Below are positions 1 through 7,220 of a DNA stretch of 17,343 bases, piece by piece. A program made the position numbers and the translations under genes. Numbering within the stretch: the stretch's first letter is position 1; every line of letters begins with the position of its first letter. Location: the NCBI GenBank assembly GCA_045651985.1, contig JAZRTK010000028.1:1-17343 (forward strand). The letters are read 5' to 3'. Under the pieces are notes generated by a model. That model had not been told where the DNA came from. It ran no database searches and saw only the letters and a program-made list of their open reading frames with translations. The stretch comes from SIG710 sp045651985 (GTDB taxonomy: Bacteria; Bacillota; Clostridia; Oscillospirales; CAG-272).

Positions 1-384
1 TGGGTGTCCCGCGTGCCCCTTGACCCAGACGAATTCAACCTCGTGACGCCCAACAAGCTCAAGTACCTGCTCCCACAAATCGACGTTTAGTGCGGGGGAC
101 TTGTCGCTCTTTCTCCAACCGTTTTTGCGCCAACCTTGGGCCCAGCCCTTTGTAATTCCGTTTACCAAGTACTGAGAATCTGTGGTAAGCGTCACCCGAC
201 AGGGCTCCTTAAGTGCTGACAGAGCAGAAATCGCTGCCGTCAGCTCCATGCGATTGTTGGTGGTCTCTGCCTCGCCGCCCGAAAGCTCCTTTTCCCGTCC
301 TTCATAGACCAGCACGGCTCCCCAGCCGCCCTTTCCCGGGTTTCCGCGGCATGCGCCGTCGGTATATATGTCAACGTGCTTCAT
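1..384 (-). CDS. rnhA: Ribonuclease HI, 3' part missing at window edge
   Basis: RNase HI cleaves the RNA strand of RNA-DNA hybrids in the cytoplasm, removing R-loops and primer remnants. The 128 visible residues start MKHVDIYTDGACRGNPG and carry three of the four carboxylate active-site residues, D9, E47 (TNNRMEL) and D69 (TTDSQYL), plus H124 in the VKGHAGH segment. The last catalytic Asp lies beyond the left edge. The family is usually about 150 residues, so roughly 20-30 are missing. The start is fixed by AAGGAG (395-390 on the minus strand) 5 nt upstream of the ATG. A consensus promoter (444-416) drives it, divergent from the gal-type operon. The TTNNRMELTA and GWRKNGWRKSD blocks are typical of bacterial type 1 RNase H, so the assignment is secure. 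Confidence 0.96.
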   Translation of the reverse strand, partial: MKHVDIYTDGACRGNPGKGGWGAVLVYEGREKELSGGEAETTNNRMELTAAISALSALKEPCRVTLTTDSQYLVNGITKGWAQGWRKNGWRKSDKSPALNVDLWEQVLELVGRHEVEFVWVKGHAGHP

Positions 385-415
385 TTTAGTCTCCTTACAG
401 AATTTCTCTGATTGT

Positions 416-444
416 ATTATACTTCCTTTTCTGCGTTATTGCAA
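416..444 (-). promoter_or_regulatory. Sigma-A promoter of rnhA
   Basis: Reading the minus strand, TTGCAA (444-439) and a perfect TATAAT (421-416) are separated by 17 bp. The predicted start of transcription is near 409, giving a leader of about 25 nt that contains the AAGGAG of rnhA. Confidence 0.8.
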
Positions 445-482
445 CATTTTGAAGTAAATTTTAACAAATTTCTCTTTTAGAC

Positions 483-511
483 TTGAAATTTTAACGAAAA
501 TGTAATACAAT
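483..511 (+). promoter_or_regulatory. Sigma-A promoter of the E2-like/gal operon
   Basis: TTGAAA (483-488) and TACAAT (506-511) are separated by exactly 17 bp, with predicted transcription start near 518. The first gene's AAGGAG follows about 15 nt later. It is back-to-back with the rnhA promoter. The -10 hexamer is embedded in a palindrome (501-517). Confidence 0.78.
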
Positions 512-517
512 ATTACA
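501..517. promoter_or_regulatory. 17-bp palindromic operator candidate (GlnR/TnrA-like)
   Basis: TGTAATA (501-507), CAA, TATTACA (511-517) form a perfect 7-bp inverted repeat that covers the -10 element. It fits TGTNA-N7-TNACA, the consensus for the nitrogen regulators TnrA/GlnR of Firmicutes. A protein bound here would block RNA polymerase, so repression is the natural reading. Which regulator binds is inference; AT-rich palindromes also arise by chance. Confidence 0.45.
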
Positions 518-546
518 GATATATTCCCACAAAAAGGAGTAGAATT

Positions 547-1434
547 ATGGATAAGAAAAAGAGAAGAAGACGCTTGGGCGACAGAAAAGACGGAAGACGG
601 GTAAGGACCTGTCCTCCAATGCTTAAGGTAGTGCCTTACATAATGAACCGACGCTATGATGCCATGAATATGTTCACCGACAAGCTGTACGTGGCAAACG
701 CCGACAGGCTTTGCAGGCAAAAGGTGAAAGAGGGAAAAAACAATTTTTCTCTTCTTCACGTTCTTATAGCATCGTATGTCAGAGCCGTTTCCCAGCGCCC
801 TCAGCTCAACAGATTTATAAGCGGTCAGAAGATCTACACCCGCGATAAGGTAGTAGTCAATATGGCTATCAAGCACAAGATGAGCATTGACGCCGAGGAC
901 ACTATGATAAAGGTCGAATTTGATCCCGCCGATACCTTGGACGATGTTTACGAAAAGTTCACCAAGGTGGCAAACGAGGCGCTTGAAGCGGCTGGAAATT
1001 CCAACTTTGATAAGGTGGCGAAATTCCTTTCGATTCTTCCCGGATTCATTTTCAGATTTGCGGTTTGGCTTCTTCGCTGTCTCGACTATATCGGCTGGCT
1101 GCCCAAGTTCTTGACTAACGAAGTAAGCCCATTCCACGGGTCTATGATAATCACAAGCATGGGCTCTCTCGGAATCCCACCCGTATACCACCACCTTTAC
1201 GATTTTGGCAATCTGCCCGTATTTCTGGCGTACGGTGCAAAGGAGACCGAGCTTGCGCTTGACTCGGAGGGGAATGTAACAAAGAGAAAGTACATAGAGC
1301 TTAAAGCGGTAACCGATGAGCGTATCTGCGACGGATTCTATTACGCTTCCTGCTTTAAGATCATCAGAAGATGTTTTGAGAACCCCGAGTGTCTGCTGAC
1401 ACCCCCCGAAAAAGTTTTTGAAGATGTAGACTAA
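547..1434 (+). CDS. Stand-alone 2-oxoacid dehydrogenase E2/CAT-fold acyltransferase-like protein
   Basis: This 295-residue protein resembles the catalytic domain of dihydrolipoamide acyltransferases (E2) and chloramphenicol acetyltransferase, but has no lipoyl or E1/E3-binding domain. A basic N-terminus (KKKRRRR, 3-9) precedes the fold. The segment MIITSMGSLGI (200-210) corresponds to the conserved 'FTISNLGxxG' strand of E2, and TDERICDG (256-263) aligns with the E2 signature DHRxxDG. In that alignment the catalytic His is Glu (E258), while D262 and G263 are kept. A hydrophobic stretch at about 163-186 is probably a membrane-touching or subunit-contact helix rather than a clear TM segment. 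AAGGAG lies 7 nt before the ATG, and the next gene starts 13 nt after the stop, so it leads the nucleotidyltransferase-galE-galM operon. Acyl donor and acceptor are unknown; normal E2 chemistry is doubtful. Confidence 0.75.
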   Translation: MDKKKRRRRLGDRKDGRRVRTCPPMLKVVPYIMNRRYDAMNMFTDKLYVANADRLCRQKVKEGKNNFSLLHVLIASYVRAVSQRPQLNRFISGQKIYTRDKVVVNMAIKHKMSIDAEDTMIKVEFDPADTLDDVYEKFTKVANEALEAAGNSNFDKVAKFLSILPGFIFRFAVWLLRCLDYIGWLPKFLTNEVSPFHGSMIITSMGSLGIPPVYHHLYDFGNLPVFLAYGAKETELALDSEGNVTKRKYIELKAVTDERICDGFYYASCFKIIRRCFENPECLLTPPEKVFEDVD

Positions 1435-1447
1435 AGGAGAATATATT

Positions 1448-2353
1448 ATGACACTTGTTGTACTTGCGGCAGGCATGGGCTCACGCTACGGCGGACTGAA
1501 ACAGCTTGATCCCATTACGGAAAACGGCTCGTTCATCATTGATTTTACGGTGTACGACGCTATAAAAGCCGGCTTTGATAAGGTGGTTTTCGTTATAAAA
1601 AGAGAAAACTGCGACCTTTTTAAGGAAACTATCGGTGCGAGAATCGAAAAGCATATAAAGGTCGAATACGCCTTCCAGGAGCTGACCGATCTTCCAAATG
1701 GCTATACGCCTCCCGATGGCAGAACAAAGCCCTTCGGAACCGCTCACGCGGTGTTGGCGGCAAGAAACTGCATCGACGATAACTTCGCCGTTGTAAACTC
1801 TGACGATTTCTACGGCAGAGACGCATTCATGAAGCTTGGCGCGCACCTTTCCGCAAAAGAGCTTACGGAAAACGGCGTTTCCCATTGCTGTATGGTAGGA
1901 TATGAACTTAAAAACACGCTTACCGAAAACGGAACGGTGTCCAGAGGTCAGTGCGAGATCAATGACGAGGGCTATCTGACAAACGTTACCGAACGCACCA
2001 AGATCAAGCGCGACGGCGAGAACGCGGCGTACGAGGAAAACGGCGAGTGGTTGCCTCTGGGTGCCGATACTGTCGTTTCCATGAACTGTCTTGGCTTTGC
2101 AAAGGAGGTTATCCCCTATATTCAAGCGGGACTTGTGAACTTCCTTGACAATATGGCAGACCCGCAAAAGAGCGAGTACTACATACCCACAGCAATAAAG
2201 GAAATGATAAGTTCAAAACAGTCTGACGTAAAAGTCTATTCAACCGACGCTGTCTGGTACGGCGTTACTTATCACGAGGATAAGGAGTTCGTACAAAAGA
2301 GCATAAGAGAGCTTATCGAAAAGGGCGAATACCCCGTAGATCTTTGGAACTAA
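1448..2353 (+). CDS. Sugar-1-phosphate nucleotidyltransferase (NTP_transferase family)
   Basis: A cytosolic GT-A-fold nucleotidyltransferase that would join an NTP to a sugar 1-phosphate, releasing pyrophosphate; glucose-1-phosphate and UTP are the likely substrates given galE and galM next door (inference). The N-terminal signature LAAGMGSRYGGLKQ (6-19) holds the nucleotide-binding loop G-x-G-S-R and Lys18. NSDDF (117-121) carries the metal-binding Asp, and GTAHAV (97-102), SMNCLGF (211-217) and WYGVTY (270-275) are further active-site blocks. The length, 301 residues, is GalU-like, but the N-terminus differs from canonical GalU (AAGLGTRFLPATK), so I give no symbol. AAGGAG precedes the ATG by 8 nt, and the 20-nt gap to galE supports one transcript. 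Related proteins are usually annotated just 'nucleotidyltransferase'. Confidence 0.85.
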   Translation: MTLVVLAAGMGSRYGGLKQLDPITENGSFIIDFTVYDAIKAGFDKVVFVIKRENCDLFKETIGARIEKHIKVEYAFQELTDLPNGYTPPDGRTKPFGTAHAVLAARNCIDDNFAVVNSDDFYGRDAFMKLGAHLSAKELTENGVSHCCMVGYELKNTLTENGTVSRGQCEINDEGYLTNVTERTKIKRDGENAAYEENGEWLPLGADTVVSMNCLGFAKEVIPYIQAGLVNFLDNMADPQKSEYYIPTAIKEMISSKQSDVKVYSTDAVWYGVTYHEDKEFVQKSIRELIEKGEYPVDLWN

Positions 2354-2373
2354 TTTGAAAGGAAATACATAAA

Positions 2374-3387
2374 ATGGCAATTTTGGTTACAGGCGGTGCC
2401 GGCTTTATCGGCTCCCATACGGCAGTTGAACTGCTTAATGCAGGAAAAGAAATAATCATCGTTGATAACTTCTGCAACTCCAAGCCCGTGGTTCTTGACA
2501 GAATCCGCGAGATAACAGGTAAGGATTTCAAGTTTTATGAGGTAGACCTTTGCGACAAGGAAGCCTTACGCGCGGTATTTGCGGAAAATAATATAGAGAG
2601 TGCAATCCATTTTGCAGGTCTTAAAGCGGTAGGTGAATCTGTTCAGAAGCCTATGATGTACTATAAAAACAATCTTCTCAGCACAGTTAATCTCTGCGAG
2701 GTCATGAGTGAATTTGGGGCAAAGAAGATAGTTTTCAGCTCCTCCGCTACCGTTTACGGCAACCCCGCAAGCGTTCCGATCTCCGAGGATTTCCCTCTGT
2801 CCACCACCAATCCCTACGGCGAGACAAAGCTTATGATAGAGCGCATTCTCAAGGACATCTGGGTGTCCGATAACGAGTGGAGCGTGGCTGTGCTTCGTTA
2901 CTTCAACCCCATTGGTGCTCACAAGAGCGGACTGATCGGCGAGGACCCCAAGGGAATCCCCAACAATCTGCTTCCTTACATAACTCAGGTAGCAAGCGGT
3001 AAGAGAGAGTGCCTGTCTGTATTTGGCGATGACTACGATACCCACGACGGCACGGGCGTTCGCGACTATATCCACGTGGTAGATCTTGCAAAGGCTCATC
3101 TTTGTGCCATCGATTATGCCGAGGCAAATCTCGGTGTTGAGTATTTCAACATCGGTACGGGCACGGGATATTCCGTCCTTGACATCGTAAAGGCATATGA
3201 AGCAGCAACGGGCATTAAGATAAATTATAAAATAGCTCCCAGACGCCCCGGCGATATCGACAAGTGCTTTGCCAATCCCGAAAAGGCATATGCCGTTCTT
3301 GGCTGGAAGGCTGAATACAATATCGAGGATATGTGCCGCGACTCCAACAATTGGCAGCAGAAGAATCCCAACGGGTATGGAGATTAA
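2374..3387 (+). CDS. galE: UDP-glucose 4-epimerase
   Basis: GalE interconverts UDP-glucose and UDP-galactose (often also the N-acetyl forms) using tightly bound NAD. The 337 residues are full length for the family. The Rossmann motif GGAGFIG (7-13), HFAGLKAVGESV (79-90), the catalytic SSSATVYG block (S122-S124 region) and Y148-x3-K152 in NPYGETK are all present. RYFNPIGAHKSGLIGEDP (175-192), VFGDDYDTHDGTGVRDYIHV (216-235) and the C-terminal RRPGDIDKCFA (290-300) are GalE hallmarks. An AAAGGA site precedes the ATG. galM begins 2 nt after the stop, so the two are co-translated and act at adjacent steps of galactose handling. Nothing appears truncated or degenerate. Confidence 0.97.
   Translation: MAILVTGGAGFIGSHTAVELLNAGKEIIIVDNFCNSKPVVLDRIREITGKDFKFYEVDLCDKEALRAVFAENNIESAIHFAGLKAVGESVQKPMMYYKNNLLSTVNLCEVMSEFGAKKIVFSSSATVYGNPASVPISEDFPLSTTNPYGETKLMIERILKDIWVSDNEWSVAVLRYFNPIGAHKSGLIGEDPKGIPNNLLPYITQVASGKRECLSVFGDDYDTHDGTGVRDYIHVVDLAKAHLCAIDYAEANLGVEYFNIGTGTGYSVLDIVKAYEAATGIKINYKIAPRRPGDIDKCFANPEKAYAVLGWKAEYNIEDMCRDSNNWQQKNPNGYGD
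3379..3382 (+). promoter_or_regulatory. Ribosome binding site deciding the galM start
   Basis: GGAG lies inside the last codons of galE, 6 nt before ATG 3389. It selects this start over the in-frame ATG at 3377 and implies galE-galM translational coupling. Confidence 0.7.
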
Positions 3388-3388
3388 A

Positions 3389-4444
3389 ATGGGTATAACT
3401 CGTAAATCGTTTGGTATGGAGGGTGACCGTGAGGTCTCCCTCTATACCCTCACAAATAAAAACGGTGTTGAAGTTCAGATAACAGACTACGCAGGCGCGA
3501 TAGTTTCGCTTAAAGTCCCCGACAGAGAGGGCAGATTTTCTGACGTTGTGTGCGGTTTTGACAGTCTTGAAGATTACAAGACAGCCCCAGGCGGCCACGG
3601 CGCGCTTATCGGCAGATTCGGCAACAGAATAGCAAAAGGACGCTTTACCTTGGAGGGCAAGGAATATCAGCTTTACATCAATAACGGCGAGAACTCCCTC
3701 CACGGCGGTAAGGTCGGGTTTTCCCATAAGCTATGGGATTCCGTGCCCGTTGACGGGGAGGAGCCCGAGCTTCATCTGACCCTCGTTTCCCCCGACATGG
3801 ACGAAAATTTTCCCGGCGAGCTGACGGTCAACGTTACATATAAGCTGACAGCAGATAACGCTCTTTCTATCCACTACGAAGCAACGACGGATAAGACTAC
3901 TATCCTCAACCTTACAAACCATTCTTATTTTAACTTGAACGGCTATGCTTCGGGTACCGTCCGCGGTCACACCCTGAAGATAGACGCTGACACCTATCTG
4001 CCCACCGACCGGGGGCTTATTCCCACGGGCGAGTTCAAGGCAGTGAAGGGAACGCCCTTTGATTTCACCGAGGAAAAGCTTATTGGACGTGACATCGATC
4101 TGCCCAACGACGACCTTATAAAGGGCAACGGGTACGACCATTGCTTCAACTTTGTGGGAGGCGAGACCGAGACACCCATACCCCGCGTGTGGCTTTACAG
4201 CCCGGAGACGGGCAGAGAGCTGACGGTTATATGTGACAGTCCCTGTATTCAGGTCTACACGGGTAATTTCATGGACGATGTGACTCCATTCAAGGGCGGC
4301 GCAAAGCAGGAAAAGCAAAACGCCGTGGCACTTGAAACGCAGAAGATGCCTGACTCCATAAACCATCCTGAATTTACCGACGTTACTCTCAGACCCGGAG
4401 AAAAGTACGATTACACCACGATCTTCAAATTTTCCGTAAGATAA
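3389..4444 (+). CDS. galM: Aldose 1-epimerase (galactose mutarotase)
   Basis: GalM interconverts alpha and beta anomers of glucose/galactose in the cytosol. The 351-residue product has the beta-sandwich mutarotase signature. GRFGNRIAKGRF (75-86), SLHGG with H105, the catalytic acid H178 in NLTNHSYFNL, D250 in NGYDHCF and the catalytic base E316 in ALETQ are all visible. I chose ATG 3389 because GGAG (3379-3382) sits 6 nt before it and the resulting length fits the family. An in-frame ATG at 3377 lacks a good ribosome site, and the longer open frame back to 3269 lies inside galE. The gene follows galE by 1 nt and ends the operon at a strong terminator. Translation probably depends on coupling with galE, whose last codons hold the GGAG. 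Confidence 0.95.
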   Translation: MGITRKSFGMEGDREVSLYTLTNKNGVEVQITDYAGAIVSLKVPDREGRFSDVVCGFDSLEDYKTAPGGHGALIGRFGNRIAKGRFTLEGKEYQLYINNGENSLHGGKVGFSHKLWDSVPVDGEEPELHLTLVSPDMDENFPGELTVNVTYKLTADNALSIHYEATTDKTTILNLTNHSYFNLNGYASGTVRGHTLKIDADTYLPTDRGLIPTGEFKAVKGTPFDFTEEKLIGRDIDLPNDDLIKGNGYDHCFNFVGGETETPIPRVWLYSPETGRELTVICDSPCIQVYTGNFMDDVTPFKGGAKQEKQNAVALETQKMPDSINHPEFTDVTLRPGEKYDYTTIFKFSVR

Positions 4445-4445
4445 T

Positions 4446-4476
4446 AAAAAAGCACCCTTTGGAGGGTGCTTTTTTT
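4446..4476 (+). terminator. Intrinsic terminator of the gal-type operon
   Basis: AGCACCCT (4451-4458) pairs with AGGGTGCT (4463-4470) around the tetraloop TTGG, followed by a T run to 4476 and preceded by an A run. The A-rich flank means it could also work leftward. It starts right after the galM stop codon. Confidence 0.93.
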
Positions 4477-4527
4477 GCGAATTCTTTCATAAACTCCAAT
4501 GATAAACAAATTCACTTGGAGGTTCTT

Positions 4528-5679
4528 ATGAAAAAAAGGCTTATTTCCTTTTTATTAGCTCTGTTTTTTCTTCTGTCAGCTTGTGTTTTGCCGTCGAGGG
4601 CGTTAGAGCCTATCGCGGACTTTGACGCGGAGGCAAAAAGTGCAATTTTAATTGAAGCGTCAAGCGGTACGGTACTCTACGAAAAAAATGCCGATCAGGC
4701 GCTTCCGCCCGCATCTGTTACGAAAATCATGACTTTGCTTTTGGTAATGGAGGAGATAGACGCAAGCAGGCTGTCCTTTGACGATATGGTCACTGCCTCG
4801 GCTTACGCTACTTCCATGGGCGGCTCCCAGATATACCTGAAAGAGGGCGAGCAGATGTCGGTTGAGGATATGCTGAAAAGTGTGGTTATCGCCTCGGCAA
4901 ACGATGCGGCGGTGGCGCTGGCGGAGCATATCTGCGGAAGTGAAGAGGCTTTTGTCCGCCGCATGAACGAGCGCGCTCGTGAGCTTGGCATGAAGAACAC
5001 CAATTTCGAAAACACCAACGGTCTTGACGATACGGCGACAAATCACGTAACCAGCGCCCGCGACATAGCACTCATGTCGGCGGAGCTGATAAAGCACAAA
5101 AAGATTCTTGAATACAGTTCAATTTGGATGGACACCGTCCGCGACGGCGCGTTCGGACTGACTAATACCAACCGACTCATACGATTCTACAAGGGCGCAA
5201 ACGGTCTGAAAACAGGCTCGACCTCAAAGGCGGGATTCTGCATTTCCGCTACTGCCGAGCGTGACGGAATGACACTTATTGCGGTCATAATGGGCTCACC
5301 CACCCGCGACGTGCGAAACCGCGAGGCGACCAGACTTCTTGACATGGGATTTTCGGGTTATTCACTTTATACAAGCGATGAAGAAGACCTTGGAACTATC
5401 CCCGTGACGAAAGGTGAACAGAGGGAGTGCAAGATCGTAAAACCGAGCTTTTCGTGTTTGATAGACAGTTCAAAGAAGGGAAGTATTCAGAGCGAGATCA
5501 AGCTTCTTGACAGCCTGAGTGCACCTGTGCGTGAAGGCGACGTAGCGGGACGTGTCGTATACAGGTGCGGCGATGAGATCGTGGGGGAAGCAGACATAAT
5601 CTGCACGCAAAGCGTAAAAAAGCTTGGATTTTGGACATTTATCGTGGAAATTTTTTATAATTGTTTGTTTTTAAGGTAA
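4528..5679 (+). CDS. D-alanyl-D-alanine carboxypeptidase (PBP5/DacF type)
   Basis: A low-molecular-weight penicillin-binding protein that trims the terminal D-Ala from peptidoglycan stem peptides outside the membrane. The 383-residue product has a secretion signal (KKR, then a hydrophobic core at 5-18), the active-site tetrad S63-V-T-K66, the SAN motif S123-A-N125 and the K228-T-G230 triad (LKTGST). A C-terminal beta domain follows (about 290-362), and a last amphipathic/hydrophobic helix KKLGFWTFIVEIFYNCLFLR (364-383) is typical of membrane anchoring in this family. The start is set by TTGGAGG (4516-4522) before ATG 4528; the frame extends upstream to 4459 only into the terminator. LSAC (16-19) also matches a lipobox; otherwise cleavage after PSRA (23-26) is likely. 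The paralogue (DacA, DacB or DacF) cannot be told from sequence alone. No clear promoter is seen between the terminator and the gene. Confidence 0.95.
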   Translation: MKKRLISFLLALFFLLSACVLPSRALEPIADFDAEAKSAILIEASSGTVLYEKNADQALPPASVTKIMTLLLVMEEIDASRLSFDDMVTASAYATSMGGSQIYLKEGEQMSVEDMLKSVVIASANDAAVALAEHICGSEEAFVRRMNERARELGMKNTNFENTNGLDDTATNHVTSARDIALMSAELIKHKKILEYSSIWMDTVRDGAFGLTNTNRLIRFYKGANGLKTGSTSKAGFCISATAERDGMTLIAVIMGSPTRDVRNREATRLLDMGFSGYSLYTSDEEDLGTIPVTKGEQRECKIVKPSFSCLIDSSKKGSIQSEIKLLDSLSAPVREGDVAGRVVYRCGDEIVGEADIICTQSVKKLGFWTFIVEIFYNCLFLR

Positions 5680-5680
5680 A

Positions 5681-5703
5681 AAATGCAAAATTCTCTTGCA
5701 TTT
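5681..5703. promoter_or_regulatory. Inverted repeat over the pgi -35 element
   Basis: AAATGCAA (5681-5688) and TTGCATTT (5696-5703) form a perfect 8-bp inverted repeat with a 7-nt spacer, directly after the carboxypeptidase stop. The right arm contains the -35 hexamer of pgi. It could be an operator, or a weak terminator of the gene upstream (the following tract is only pyrimidine-rich, CTTCTCCC). Confidence 0.4.
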
Positions 5704-5724
5704 CTTCTCCCAAGGGTATATAAT
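5696..5724 (+). promoter_or_regulatory. Sigma-A promoter of pgi
   Basis: TTGCAT (5696-5701) and a perfect TATAAT (5719-5724) have a 17-bp spacer; transcription start is predicted near 5731, about 50 nt before the pgi ATG. Confidence 0.82.
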
Positions 5725-5781
5725 ATTATAAATTTCGCAGTTTATTTTATAAGCTGTTATACCTGAAAGGAACAGACGAAA

Positions 5782-7119
5782 ATGACACTTAGTTTAAACC
5801 AGCAGTATCTGTCAAAATTTATTTCCGCTGAGGAATTAAAGAATATTCAGCCCGAGATCACGGCAGCAGATAAGCTTCTCACAAGCAAGAGCGGTGCGGG
5901 AAACGATTTTCTCGGTTGGGTAGACCTCCCTCGAAACTACGACAAGGAAGAATTTGCAAGGATCAAGACAGCCGCCGCGAAGATCTGCGACAGCTGTGAT
6001 GTATTTATCGTTATCGGTATCGGTGGCTCCTATCTTGGCGCCCGTGCCGTTATAGAGTTTATCAAGTCTCCTCTTTACAACAACCTCTCAAAGAACACAC
6101 CCGACATCTACTATGCGGGTAATTCTCTGAGCGCATCTTCTCTCGCCGAGCTTATTTCTATCTGCGAGGGTAAGGACGTTTGCATTAACGTAATTTCAAA
6201 GTCGGGCACGACTACCGAGCCTGCCGTTGCATTTCGCGTTTTCAGAAATATTCTTGAAAAGAAATACGGAAAAGAGGGCGCGAAGGACAGGATCTTCGTT
6301 ACCACCGATCGCGAAAAGGGAACGCTTAAATCCTTTTCCGATGACGAAGGGTACGAGACGTTTGTTGTCCCCGACGATGTGGGAGGACGCTTCTCGGTTC
6401 TCACACCCGTCGGACTTCTTCCTATCGCCGTTGCAGGTATTGATATTGATAAGCTCATGGAGGGCGCGGCACAGGCTATGATCGATTACTGCGACCCCGA
6501 CATCGAAAAGAATGACTGCTATAAGTACGCGGCTATCAGAAATATCCTGCTCAGAAAGGGGATCAACACCGAGATCCTCGTTTCCTATGAGCCTTTCGCA
6601 CAGATGTTCAGCGAGTGGTGGAAGCAGCTTTACGGTGAGAGCGAGGGTAAGGAAAACAAAGGTATTTTCCCCGCATCCGTCGTGTTCTCCACCGATCTCC
6701 ACTCTCTTGGTCAGTATATTCAGGAGGGTCAGAGAGTTCTTTGCGAGACTGTGCTTAGTATAAAGGACGCGGGAACCGTTCTCGAGATACCCAACGACGA
6801 AAACAACATAGACGGCCTCAACTTCCTTTCGGGACGTGAGCTTGACTATGTTAACAAGAAGGCTATGCAGGGCACGCTCTTTGCTCACATGGACGGCGAC
6901 GTTCCCAATACCGTTATCGAGCTTGATAAGAGAGATGAGTTCTCTCTTGGCTATATGATCTACTTCTTTGAGAAGGCGTGCGCGATCTCGGGTTACACTC
7001 TGGGCGTAAATCCTTTCAACCAGCCCGGCGTCGAAGCTTACAAGAAGAATATGTTCGCTCTGCTCGGAAAGCCCGGCTACGAGGAGCAGAAGGCAGCTCT
7101 TGAGGCAAGATTAAAATAA
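5782..7119 (+). CDS. pgi: Glucose-6-phosphate isomerase
   Basis: Pgi interconverts glucose 6-phosphate and fructose 6-phosphate in glycolysis and gluconeogenesis. The 445-residue length matches the short form found in Firmicutes. Both SIS domains are intact: GIGGSYLGARA (79-89), the phosphate-binding SKSGTT (139-144) and GGRFSV (201-206). The catalytic Glu is in YGESEGK (284-290), the ring-opening His is H307 in STDLHSLGQ, and the signature GVNPFNQPGVEAYK (408-421) ends with the active-site Lys421. The ribosome site is AAAGGAA upstream of ATG 5782. It has its own promoter and is followed by another promoter, so it appears monocistronic, though no clear terminator is visible after the stop. 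Confidence 0.98.
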   Translation: MTLSLNQQYLSKFISAEELKNIQPEITAADKLLTSKSGAGNDFLGWVDLPRNYDKEEFARIKTAAAKICDSCDVFIVIGIGGSYLGARAVIEFIKSPLYNNLSKNTPDIYYAGNSLSASSLAELISICEGKDVCINVISKSGTTTEPAVAFRVFRNILEKKYGKEGAKDRIFVTTDREKGTLKSFSDDEGYETFVVPDDVGGRFSVLTPVGLLPIAVAGIDIDKLMEGAAQAMIDYCDPDIEKNDCYKYAAIRNILLRKGINTEILVSYEPFAQMFSEWWKQLYGESEGKENKGIFPASVVFSTDLHSLGQYIQEGQRVLCETVLSIKDAGTVLEIPNDENNIDGLNFLSGRELDYVNKKAMQGTLFAHMDGDVPNTVIELDKRDEFSLGYMIYFFEKACAISGYTLGVNPFNQPGVEAYKKNMFALLGKPGYEEQKAALEARLK

Positions 7120-7144
7120 AGTTGCACAAAAATCAAAAAATATC

Positions 7145-7173
7145 TTGCAATTTTTGGGGCAATATGTTATAAT
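7145..7173 (+). promoter_or_regulatory. Sigma-A promoter of the small P-loop gene
   Basis: TTGCAA (7145-7150) and TATAAT (7168-7173) have a 17-bp spacer, and TGT just before the -10 makes it an extended -10 promoter. Predicted start of transcription is near 7180. Confidence 0.83.
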
Positions 7174-7181
7174 ATACTCAC

Positions 7182-7220
7182 AGGTAGGAAAACCGACAGC
7201 AATTGTTGCTGTTTCGACCT
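7182..7220 (+). promoter_or_regulatory. Structured 5' leader of the P-loop gene
   Basis: Two nucleotides or so after the predicted transcription start, AGGT (7182-7185) can pair with ACCT (7217-7220). Inside this, CG (7194-7195) can pair with CG (7215-7216), and ACAGCAA (7196-7202) pairs perfectly with TTGCTGT (7206-7212) around TTG. An 8-nt bulge (7186-7193) remains on the 5' side; it could instead form a small GG-AAAA-CC hairpin, giving a three-way junction. The ACCT strand could also pair with the AGGT of the ribosome site (7234-7237). I do not recognise a known riboswitch class. Confidence 0.4.

Noticed and set aside
436..1476. Long open frame on the minus strand opposite the E2-like gene
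   Set aside because: No ribosome site, no recognisable family, and it lies antisense to a well-supported gene. It arises from codon bias of the plus-strand gene, as do the many other antisense frames (for example inside secA and pcrA).
3269..3388. N-terminal extension of galM into galE
   Set aside because: The extension lies wholly in galE coding sequence, has no homologous content and no ribosome site. GGAG at 3379 supports ATG 3389.
4477..4527. Promoter for the carboxypeptidase gene
   Set aside because: CATAAA (4488-4493) is the only -10-like hexamer and has no -35; TTGCGA (4475-4480) has no -10 at 16-18 bp.
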